Below, in pieces: positions 9,351 through 16,956 of a stretch of DNA of 64,000 bases (positions are counted from its first letter, which is position 1; every line of letters begins with the position of its first letter). A program made the position numbers and the translations under genes. The notes under the pieces were generated by a model that was not told where the DNA came from, made no database searches, and worked only from the letters and a program-made list of their open reading frames with translations. The DNA comes from Dyadobacter fermentans DSM 18053 (GTDB lineage Bacteria; Bacteroidota; Bacteroidia; Cytophagales; Spirosomataceae), in contig NC_013037.1 in assembly GCF_000023125.1 (NCBI RefSeq), forward strand, positions 1,860,001 to 1,924,000, read 5' to 3'.

Positions 9351-10791
9351 TTTGTACCAATGCTTTGTTAATATCGATTTCACTCTGCGAGAACGGCCAA
9401 ATATAAAACTTGTCGTCCCATCTCAGCCGGATGTTGCTGTGGATCAGCTTGTCATTGATATCCTTCCCAATCCGCCAGCGGACAATATCGAACAGCCGAA
9501 GCCCTTCGAATGCCAGCTCACGCCTGCGTTCCTTACGCAGCTGCGCACGTGTGAGCGATGCGAATGCAGGCACACCCGCACGGGCGCGGACCGCATTGAC
9601 GTAGGAAAGCGCTTTGGCCTCGGAGGTGGTACCGCCCGCCTTTTCCATCTGCGCCTCCGCGTTCATCAGGTAAATGTCGGCCAGGCGGAAAAGCACGATA
9701 TCGTGGCCGGTGAGGATATCCCGCTCGCTGGGAATGAACCGCGACTGGTCCCAGACTGCCGCAAATTTGATCAGCCCGTAGTTGGTAGCCGTGAATTCAG
9801 TCTGGAATTTGAAGCCGTCCTCGCGTTCGAAAGTTGTTTTGTTGGGAGAAAAATAATACCACTTTTTCAGGCGGAGATCGGCGGCCTCGTACTCGTCGAT
9901 CAGGTCCTTGGTAGGCGCCAGGCCGCCCCAGCGGAAGAATTCAACCTCCTGCCCGCCGTCGTTCGATTGCCTGCCATCCCGGGTTTCGATGTATTTAATG
10001 GAAAAAATGATCTCCGGGCTGGAAGCCTGGCCTTTGCCCTTGATAAACGGCGATTCGAGGTCGGGCGCGAGCGAATATTTATTGGAAGCAATAATGGCGG
10101 AAGTCAGCGAAATGACATCATCCCATTTACCCTGAAACAATGCAATGCGCGCCTGCAACGCCTGGGCGCTGGTTTTCATGGCGTGGCCGGATTTGTAGGC
10201 ATCGTCCGGCAGGTTGGCCACAGCAAAAGCAAGGTCTTCTTCGATGAACTTGTAAACTTCCTCCCTGGAAGATTTAGCGATTTTGAGCTGCTCCACATCC
10301 GACGGCACCTCTTTGTAAACCACTACCCCGCCCCAGCGCTGCGCGAGCTCGAAATAGAACATCGCCCGCAGGAACCGGACTTCGGCCTCGTACGCCCGAG
10401 AGGCCGCTTCGGAGAGCGTTACCTTTTTGAAGTTCTGAAGAAATGTGTTGCAGCTCGCAATGCCCTGGTAGCAGGACGTGTACAGCGACCGCGGCGCGCC
10501 GGAGTTGGCCGGATCGAGCGTGCCCGACTGCATGAGGCGGATGTCGCCGTAATGCTGGGCCCAGCCGTTATCGGCGGCGGCATCCCAGTAGCTGCGGTGC
10601 CAGGTAACGTAAGTGCCTTTGAGCCGGGCATAGCAGCCCGCCACGCCCATTTGCACGTCGCCCTCGGTGGTCCAGAACTGCCCGGCCGCAATTTCCTGCG
10701 GCGGGTTTTTATCCAGAAAATCATCACTGCAACCCGTGAGCGTGGCCACGAGCATGGCCGGCAAAAGAATACGGTTTAGAAACGTTTTCAT
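9337..10791 (-). CDS. SusD/RagB family nutrient-binding lipoprotein (locus 1)
   Basis: 484-residue outer-membrane lipoprotein that caps the SusC transporter and binds the glycan ligand. The lipobox TLTGC places the lipidated cysteine at residue 21, followed by SDDFLDKNPP, the usual SusD start. Helical TPR-like segments carry the typical features YNTFLQNF-like (CNTFLQNFKKV), VRFLRAMFYFELAQRWGGV, and the C-terminal RERRRELAFEGLRLFDIVRW signature (RKERRRELAFEGLRLFDI). It lies 43 nt downstream of its SusC partner and overlaps the GH95-like gene. Confidence 0.95.
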   Translation of the reverse strand: MKTFLNRILLPAMLVATLTGCSDDFLDKNPPQEIAAGQFWTTEGDVQMGVAGCYARLKGTYVTWHRSYWDAAADNGWAQHYGDIRLMQSGTLDPANSGAPRSLYTSCYQGIASCNTFLQNFKKVTLSEAASRAYEAEVRFLRAMFYFELAQRWGGVVVYKEVPSDVEQLKIAKSSREEVYKFIEEDLAFAVANLPDDAYKSGHAMKTSAQALQARIALFQGKWDDVISLTSAIIASNKYSLAPDLESPFIKGKGQASSPEIIFSIKYIETRDGRQSNDGGQEVEFFRWGGLAPTKDLIDEYEAADLRLKKWYYFSPNKTTFEREDGFKFQTEFTATNYGLIKFAAVWDQSRFIPSERDILTGHDIVLFRLADIYLMNAEAQMEKAGGTTSEAKALSYVNAVRARAGVPAFASLTRAQLRKERRRELAFEGLRLFDIVRWRIGKDINDKLIHSNIRLRWDDKFYIWPFSQSEIDINKALVQNEGY

Positions 10792-10834
10792 ATCAGGTAT
10801 ATCTTTTTATATCAGGTGATAGCTGTTTAACCAA

Positions 10835-13800
10835 TCAGAATCTCAGGTTCAAACCCACGGAATACACTTTCAGCTGCGGGTACTGCGCATGCCAGCCGTC
10901 GCCCGCACGTTCGGGATCGAGGTCGGGGTATTTGGTGAATGTGAGGATGTTATCTCCCGTGACGAACACTTTGAGATGATTGATACCCACTTTTTTGGTG
11001 ACGGAAGTCGGTATGGTGTAGCCGATCTGCACGTTTTTCAGGCGCAGGTAGGACGCGTCTTTGAGGAAATAAGTCGAGTTCTGGGCCGTTCCGCCGGTCA
11101 TCGGAGCATATCCCCAGCCGTAAATGGCCGGCACTTCGGAGTCGGGGTTGGTCACGGGATCGTAGGCGTCGAGGAACTTGGGATGCGGGGATGAGCCCTG
11201 CGAGAATGGATCTTCGCCAAAGAAAAATGTTCTCACTTTTTGCCCCTGCACACCCTGGAAGAACAGCGCCAGGTCAAAGTTTTTCCACCGCACATTGCCT
11301 CCGAAAGAGTAGATGAAGCCCGGATATGCGCCCTTCACGCGAATGCGGTCGTCGCCGTCGATCTTGCCATCGTTGTTCTGGTCTTTGAATTTAATGTCGC
11401 CGAGCTGTGGGTTACCGGGTGTCACCACGGCTTTCAGCTCCTCCTCCGATTTGAACAGGCCGGTGTATTCGTACAAGTAATAGTCGCGGTACGGCAGCCC
11501 TTCCATGATGATACGGTCGCTGTAAGCGGGGGCGGGGAATTTGATGACCTTGTTGCGGTTAACGGATACTTGCCCATTAATGCCGTATTCAACCTGCCCA
11601 AATTTGCCTTTGTGTCCCAATTCCAGTTCCAGGCCGTAGTTTCTGAGCGTGCCGTAGTTGATCACCGGCGCCGACATGCCTGCGCTGGCGGGGATGATGG
11701 CGCCGGCCAGGATTCCGGTAGTTACCTTGTTGTACCAATCTATCGTACCGTAAATCAGGTCGCTTTTCAGGTTAAAATCGAGGCCGATGTCGGCAATAGT
11801 CGTTTTTTCCCATTTAAGTCCCCTGTTGCGGAATGCGGTTTGCTGAACACCCTGCCCCAGCGCTTCGTTGAAAGCATAGGTCGTGGCGACATAAGTATCC
11901 TGCCAGGGATATTCACCGAGGTTTGTATTGCCTACCCGGTATTCACCGATGTTGGCATTACCGAGCAGCCCGTACGAAGCCCGCAATTTCAGGTTGTCGA
12001 TCCAGCTTGCCCCGTCACGGATAAATGCCTCTTCGCTGATCCGCCACCCGGCCGACGCGGACGGGAAAAAGCCCCAGCGGCTGTCTTTGTAAATGCGGGA
12101 TGTGCCGTCATACCGGAAATTCGCTTCCAACAGGTATTTCGAAGCCAATGCATACGTAGCCCGGCCGAAAAGCGATTGGAACGCCCATTCGGTGAGCCCG
12201 CCGGTGGTAGTCTGGTTTAATGGTCCCATTCCATCGAGCTCGTACATATTTTTGACTGGAAACACATTGCGCGTGCCGCCCAGCCAGCGGTATTTCTGCT
12301 CCTCCTGGCTGTATCCGACCATCAATGCGATGTCATGCCGGCCGGGATTCCAGTTCCAGTTCAGCGACGAGTAAAACGTATTGAGCAGCGTGCGGAAGTT
12401 GCCCTGGTTTACGCCCAATGCCTCTGGCCCGAACGGCGTACCTTTCTGGTACACATTGGCTCCGCCGGCAGTGTACTCGTTTTCAGGCAGATAATAAAAA
12501 GCGTCGGCGCCGTAATGGTAAATGTTGCGGAACTGCTCGGCAAACCGGGAGGCATATTTGGAGCTCCATTTAAGTCCCATTTTTTCGGTTTGCAGGAAGT
12601 TCACATCGAGCCAGCCCTGCACGTTGGCCTGCCAGTCGTCGTAATCCCTATACGTTTCGTTAGCGATCCAGAACGGGTTGCGGTTGTTCTGCGAACCGCC
12701 TACGCCGGTGGGCACGGCCTTGTCGGTATACCGGCCGCTTCCGTCGGGCAGGTACGGCTTCACGAGCGGCGACTGGGTCATCGTCATGAGCACGAAGTTC
12801 TGATTTTCGTAGTAGGGCGAAAGCGAATTGCCTTTCATGTAGCTCACGTTCGTACCCACTGTAATGTATTTGTTGATCGTGGTCGAAAGGTTGGCCAAAC
12901 CATTGAAACGCTTGTACCTGTGCCCCAGCAGCACCCCTTTCTGGTCGATCATGCCGGCGGATATATTGTATTTAAATGCATCGGAACCACCATTTACGCC
13001 CACATTGTGCTCCTGCATTGGTGCCGATTTCCAGACGGCATCGGCCCAGTTGTAGTCGGGAAACTGGTCCTTGTTCCGGTTGGGATCGGTGTACTTGTCG
13101 ATCAGCGCCTGCGGGAACGGCACCGCGCTCACGGCATTCCGGGCAACCGCTTTGTTGAAAAGCTCCATGTATTGCCCCGAATTCCAGATCTGATTCGGCA
13201 CGCCGGTGGGTGACTGCGTGCGGAGCGACATATTGTAGGTCAATGTCGGCTTGCCCTTTTTGCCCTGCTTGGTAGTCACGAGGATTACGCCATTGGCAGC
13301 GCGCGCGCCGTAAATGGAAGCGGACGCCGCATCTTTCAGCACTGAAATGCTTTCAATATCCGACATCGGAAGCACGTCCAGCGAGCCTACGACACCGTCT
13401 ACCAGCACCAGCGGACTGGTGTTGGTACCCCATGAGCTGGCCCCGCGGAGGGTGAGCGACACGCTTTCACGGCCGGGCATACCAGTACCCTGGCTGATGC
13501 GAAGTCCCGTCACCTGTCCCTGCAATGCGGCAAGGCTGTTGCTCACCTGGCGGCTTTGCATATTGTCCACATTCACCGTGGATACCGAGCCGGTAAGGTT
13601 CACTTTCTTTTGGGTACCATAGCCCACCACAACCACCTCTTCCAGGGCTTTTTCATCCACTTTCAGGGTCACGTCCAGCGCGGTACGGTCGGTCGCGACG
13701 ACGATTTCCTGCGAAATATACCCTACCGACGAAAACACGACCGTTTGGCTGCCCTCGGGTACGAGGAGGCTGTAACTACCGTCTGCATTGGTGACGGCCC

Positions 13801-14308
13801 CGCGCTGGCTGCCTTTGATCACGATATTGACGCCCGGCAAGCCTTCGCCGTTATCGCCGGACACCTTCCCCACCAGCGAGCGGTCGTCTACCACCGTTGC
13901 GTACTTCGGGCCCTCGGGTGCCGGTTCGGCGGCATTGATCACCTCGGGCTGGCTGCGGAGGACAATGCGGTTGCTTACCTGCTTGTAGCTGATCTTGTTG
14001 GGCAGCAGCAGCTTGTCGAGCACGGTTGCGAGCGGCTCGTTCTGCGCATTGAGGCTCACTGTAAATTTCAGCGGCAGCATGCGCGAGTTGTAGGAAAATT
14101 TAATCTCGGCTGTTTTTTCCAGCTGCTGTAACGCGCTGCCCAGCGTAGTGCGGTTCAGATTGAGCGTAACCCTTCTTTCCAGCAGGTTCTGGCCCGACGA
14201 CGGTCCGGCCATTGCCAGCTGGGTGATGACAATCATTAGGAGGAATTGTTGTAACGACTTCATTAAGAGTTGGCACAATAATCGTTTGGCTGTCAAAGTT
14301 TTCTTCAT
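10835..14308 (-). CDS. SusC/RagA family TonB-dependent transporter with STN domain (locus 1)
   Basis: 1157-residue outer-membrane transporter. After an N-terminal signal region it has an STN (secretin/TonB N-terminal) domain at about residues 45-105 (TLGSALQQLEKTAEIKFSYN), then a carboxypeptidase-regulatory beta-sandwich (GVNIVIKGSQRGAVTNADGS). The plug begins at VVVGYGTQKKVNLTGS, and a 22-strand barrel ends in YSVGLNLRF. An STN domain is what allows signalling to a FecR anti-sigma factor, and the FecR/sigma genes lie just upstream. So this transporter probably also reports its ligand. It is followed 43 nt later by SusD. Confidence 0.95.
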   Translation of the reverse strand: MKKTLTAKRLLCQLLMKSLQQFLLMIVITQLAMAGPSSGQNLLERRVTLNLNRTTLGSALQQLEKTAEIKFSYNSRMLPLKFTVSLNAQNEPLATVLDKLLLPNKISYKQVSNRIVLRSQPEVINAAEPAPEGPKYATVVDDRSLVGKVSGDNGEGLPGVNIVIKGSQRGAVTNADGSYSLLVPEGSQTVVFSSVGYISQEIVVATDRTALDVTLKVDEKALEEVVVVGYGTQKKVNLTGSVSTVNVDNMQSRQVSNSLAALQGQVTGLRISQGTGMPGRESVSLTLRGASSWGTNTSPLVLVDGVVGSLDVLPMSDIESISVLKDAASASIYGARAANGVILVTTKQGKKGKPTLTYNMSLRTQSPTGVPNQIWNSGQYMELFNKAVARNAVSAVPFPQALIDKYTDPNRNKDQFPDYNWADAVWKSAPMQEHNVGVNGGSDAFKYNISAGMIDQKGVLLGHRYKRFNGLANLSTTINKYITVGTNVSYMKGNSLSPYYENQNFVLMTMTQSPLVKPYLPDGSGRYTDKAVPTGVGGSQNNRNPFWIANETYRDYDDWQANVQGWLDVNFLQTEKMGLKWSSKYASRFAEQFRNIYHYGADAFYYLPENEYTAGGANVYQKGTPFGPEALGVNQGNFRTLLNTFYSSLNWNWNPGRHDIALMVGYSQEEQKYRWLGGTRNVFPVKNMYELDGMGPLNQTTTGGLTEWAFQSLFGRATYALASKYLLEANFRYDGTSRIYKDSRWGFFPSASAGWRISEEAFIRDGASWIDNLKLRASYGLLGNANIGEYRVGNTNLGEYPWQDTYVATTYAFNEALGQGVQQTAFRNRGLKWEKTTIADIGLDFNLKSDLIYGTIDWYNKVTTGILAGAIIPASAGMSAPVINYGTLRNYGLELELGHKGKFGQVEYGINGQVSVNRNKVIKFPAPAYSDRIIMEGLPYRDYYLYEYTGLFKSEEELKAVVTPGNPQLGDIKFKDQNNDGKIDGDDRIRVKGAYPGFIYSFGGNVRWKNFDLALFFQGVQGQKVRTFFFGEDPFSQGSSPHPKFLDAYDPVTNPDSEVPAIYGWGYAPMTGGTAQNSTYFLKDASYLRLKNVQIGYTIPTSVTKKVGINHLKVFVTGDNILTFTKYPDLDPERAGDGWHAQYPQLKVYSVGLNLRF

Positions 14309-14400
14309 AGATTTGACGGTTTATTGTTTCGATACGAGAAAAGATTGGGCAATAACACCCCTCTCCCAGGGCGCTATGCGAGTGGAGATGGTCGCTTTCA

Positions 14401-14431
14401 GGGCCGGGCGCGCTGCAAACTTGTCCGGCCC
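14401..14431. other. GC-rich inverted repeat between FecR and SusC genes
   Basis: GGGCCGG (14401-14407) and CCGGCCC (14425-14431) form a perfect 7-bp stem with a 17-nt loop in the 164-nt gap between fecR-like and susC-like genes. No T tract follows on either strand, so a classical terminator is unlikely. An attenuating leader hairpin is possible. Confidence 0.3.
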
Positions 14432-14472
14432 CTATTCGCTTTCTAGCTTAATTCATAGGCATCAGTGGGCTC

Positions 14473-15537
14473 TTAGTTACATCCGGTAGATTCAATGATG
14501 ACACGGTCACCCTCCATCCGGAACTGGGTGCCCGAGCTGATGCTTTCGCATACGATTTTCAATTTCGAAAGAAGCGGTTCGTCCGCAAGTGAAGTGGAAA
14601 GGTAGCAGTCCCGAAACGCATCCTTCGGGTATTCGATCGTCACGCCGTAAGCGCTTTCGATCGCCGCGAAAATGGTTTCGACATGCGCGTCGGTAAAGTC
14701 AAAATTCAGATATTCGATAGCCCGCTTCGGAATGTCCTTCGTTTCCGGCTTTTCAAATACGTGCTGCGATTTGAGGAAGCTGACCGATTGATTGGGCAGC
14801 AGCACGACCTTGTCTGCGGTATTTCCGGCCTTGATCTGCCGGACATGCACTTGTCCTGTTTTTACAAAAACCTCTACTTCGGGCTGGTCGTCGGGCGCTT
14901 TGATGCGGAAACTGGTGCCTACCACCTCTGTGACGATGTCGTGCGTGTACACCAGGAACGGCCGGCGGCGGTTTTTGCTGATCTCGAAAAACGCTTCCCC
15001 CGACAAATGCACCTCGCGGCGATCGGCGGCGAACTTCACCGGGTAGCTCAGCCTGCTGCCCGGTTGCAGGATAATGGTGCTGCCGTCTTCAAGGTTGATC
15101 AGCCGGGCCACGCGGGATGCATTATGCAGCGCCATCACGCCGTTCGCTCCGGACACTGCGGGCCCGGGCAACCCCGCCGCGCGCTGCCGCCCCGGATATT
15201 TATGTGAAAAATACCACACGAGGCCTACGCCGAGGATGAGCACCGCCGCAGCGGCCCGCCACCACACCGCAAACCGCACCACCCGGCCGCCTTCCTGCTG
15301 CCTGATCCGCGACCAGGTTTGGGCCAGGGCCTCGTCGGCTTCACCGGCCTGCATATCGGGCGACTCCCTGCCGATGGCCAGAATGAGCATACGCGCCTGC
15401 CGGGCAAGCTGCGCCTTGTCGGGATTTGCGTCGAGCCATGTTGCCCAGCCGGCCTCGTCCCGGCCGGTGCTGGCCCAGTTCCGGAATGAAGTATCGTCGC
15501 AAAACTGTGTGACGGTAGAATAGCTTTCTCGCTGCAT
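14473..15537 (-). CDS. FecR family anti-sigma factor (locus 1)
   Basis: 354-residue single-pass inner-membrane protein. The start at 15537 (MQRESYS) is preferred to the in-frame codon at 15588 because the extra 17 residues look like leader sequence. There is a cytoplasmic N-terminal region that would hold the sigma factor, then a transmembrane segment (AAAAVLILGVGLVWYF). The periplasmic FecR domain follows (VHLSGEAFFEISKN, VVGTSFRIKA), and a C-terminal DUF4974-like domain (FDFTDAHVETIFAAIE) would contact the STN domain of SusC. It sits 86 nt after the sigma gene and 164 nt before SusC, the usual order for this relay. Confidence 0.92.
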   Translation of the reverse strand: MQRESYSTVTQFCDDTSFRNWASTGRDEAGWATWLDANPDKAQLARQARMLILAIGRESPDMQAGEADEALAQTWSRIRQQEGGRVVRFAVWWRAAAAVLILGVGLVWYFSHKYPGRQRAAGLPGPAVSGANGVMALHNASRVARLINLEDGSTIILQPGSRLSYPVKFAADRREVHLSGEAFFEISKNRRRPFLVYTHDIVTEVVGTSFRIKAPDDQPEVEVFVKTGQVHVRQIKAGNTADKVVLLPNQSVSFLKSQHVFEKPETKDIPKRAIEYLNFDFTDAHVETIFAAIESAYGVTIEYPKDAFRDCYLSTSLADEPLLSKLKIVCESISSGTQFRMEGDRVIIESTGCN

Positions 15538-15623
15538 GAAATTTTGGTTTTCAGGCAGGAGAGGACAACGGCACCGGCCGATACTCACCGATTTCTATTT
15601 TTTCTCAAAAAAATTTAACATAA

Positions 15624-16217
15624 TCAGAAAAGCAGCGGAAAGAGCAGCACTAACGAATGGAACTCGCCCACCCACGCGCCGCGAATGTGCTTGATACCGC
15701 GGTGGAGAAGATTGGAAGCGGATTGGGGATTGATCTGCATCAGGCGGGCGATCTCGTCGATTTCCAGTTCGTGATGATAGCGGAGGTAAATGGCCTCCTT
15801 CTGCCGGGGAGGCAGTTGGTTAAGCAATACATTGAGCTGATAAACCTGCCGGCGCGTTTCCTCGTCGGAGATCATTTCGTCCAATGGCGTGAAATGAAAG
15901 CAGAAATCGGCGTCTTCGACAGCCTGGGCATGCTTGAAAATATGGTCGCGTTCGAGGCGCCGGGCGATTCGCTTACGCACACCGGCGAGCAGGTAAGCAC
16001 GGACAGACGACGGCAGTGCAAGGTTCTGGCGGTATAGCCAAACCTCCATAAAAACCTCCTGTACGCAATCGACCGCCAGTCCCTCACGGGCTGTGAGCGA
16101 CTTGCCGTAGCTTACGAGTGTGGGATAATATTTTTTGAAAAGGACCCCGTAGGCACTTTCATCCCCCTCTCTGACAAGGCACCAAAGGTCTGAATCCTGA
16201 TGAGTAATGTCTGTCAT
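15624..16217 (-). CDS. ECF RNA polymerase sigma factor (locus 1)
   Basis: 197-residue ECF sigma-70. The start at 16217 (MTDITHQ) is chosen over 16259 because the extra residues overlap a promoter-like AT-rich region with palindromes. Region 2 is at about 25-90 (YGVLFKKYYPTLVSYG, VQEVFMEVW). Region 4 is at about 130-185 (LNQLPPRQKEAIYLRYHHEL, IARLMQINPQSASNLLHRGI). Expected to be held by the FecR protein encoded next and to drive the downstream susCD operon. The hydrophobic tail LVLLFPLLF is common in this Bacteroidota sigma group. Confidence 0.92.
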   Translation of the reverse strand: MTDITHQDSDLWCLVREGDESAYGVLFKKYYPTLVSYGKSLTAREGLAVDCVQEVFMEVWLYRQNLALPSSVRAYLLAGVRKRIARRLERDHIFKHAQAVEDADFCFHFTPLDEMISDEETRRQVYQLNVLLNQLPPRQKEAIYLRYHHELEIDEIARLMQINPQSASNLLHRGIKHIRGAWVGEFHSLVLLFPLLF

Positions 16218-16239
16218 GAGGTGGGTGCGGGTTAGGACA

Positions 16240-16289
16240 AAAATGCAATAATTGTGCATTTTACTTATTTTGAAAGGAATTCAAAATAA
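16240..16289. promoter_or_regulatory. Paired palindromes upstream of ECF sigma gene
   Basis: Two perfect inverted repeats lie side by side in the 133-nt gap above the sigma gene. AAAATGCA (16240-16247) faces TGCATTTT (16255-16262) with a 7-nt spacer. TTATTTTGAA (16265-16274) faces TTCAAAATAA (16280-16289) with a 5-nt spacer. A smaller GCGAA/TTCGC dyad lies at about 16296-16310. The position suits an operator for the sigma gene, or a terminator region for the small secreted protein gene upstream. Confidence 0.45.
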
Positions 16290-16350
16290 AGCCGGCGAAA
16301 TAAATTCGCGTGTCCGCACCCGCTCCTACTCACTTATCTGCAACAATGTG

Positions 16351-16842
16351 TTATCTGGGATCATTACTTTTCCCTTTCCGGCCGCCCGTTTTGTCGGATT
16401 TGCTGCCGGCGTTATTCGATGCGTCATTTTTTTGCATTCTTGGCTCCCCGCCATTATCCGATTGTTTGGACGGAGCCGTGGTACCCTGCGGATCATTGCT
16501 GGCCGGCTCGCTGGTCACGGGCGTTTGCGATTCGGGTGTGATCGCCCCGGTTGTGCCGGTTGCCTGCGGCCAGGCCGATGTTCCACCAGCACTATTGCCC
16601 TGAGACTGGTTTTCGTTCGTCTGCTTGCGCGTTGTATCCTGGCTTTGGGTTTTGTCACCTTTCGGTTCGTAATAAGGTCGCTCTGTATCGGTGCCACGGC
16701 CTGTTTGCGGTGTGCCCGTTTTATTACCGGAAGTCTCGCCGTTGGTGTTTTTCGGCGTCGTTTGCGCGGAAGCTGCCTGAGCGAATAGCAATGCGCATGC
16801 GAACACGAGCGAGGCGGCGGCTGATTGAATTAGCTTTTTCAT
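16351..16842 (-). CDS. Small secreted, intrinsically disordered protein of unknown function
   Basis: 163 residues with a clear signal peptide (LVFACALLFAQAASAQ). The mature part is almost entirely Gly, Ser, Thr, Asn, Gln, Lys and Pro, with no predicted hydrophobic core: stretches such as NTNGETSGNKTGTPQTGRG and GRKGKSNDPR. There is no lipobox and no sorting domain. I do not recognise a family. It lies between two glycan-utilisation operons, 115 nt from the GH31 gene and 133 nt from the sigma gene, all on the minus strand. A spacer, cell-surface or stress role is speculation. Confidence 0.7.
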   Translation of the reverse strand: MKKLIQSAAASLVFACALLFAQAASAQTTPKNTNGETSGNKTGTPQTGRGTDTERPYYEPKGDKTQSQDTTRKQTNENQSQGNSAGGTSAWPQATGTTGAITPESQTPVTSEPASNDPQGTTAPSKQSDNGGEPRMQKNDASNNAGSKSDKTGGRKGKSNDPR

Positions 16843-16956
16843 GATTTCTATGAGTTGATGATTAAAAACTTGCCATCATCACACTAAATGCATGCCAGAA
16901 ACGCCATTTACACATCGCCGGGGCGCTACGCCACAAGTCCGCATTCGAAACCAATG

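Noticed and set aside
9250..10779. 509-codon plus-strand open frame opposite a SusD gene
   Set aside because: It is the mirror of a high-GC gene with a clear SusD signature. The translation has no domain pattern and is rich in Arg, Pro and His, as expected for antisense frames.
14401..14431. Terminator between FecR and SusC genes of locus 1
   Set aside because: The stem is only 7 bp with a long loop and no T run on either strand. Listed as a low-confidence structure only.
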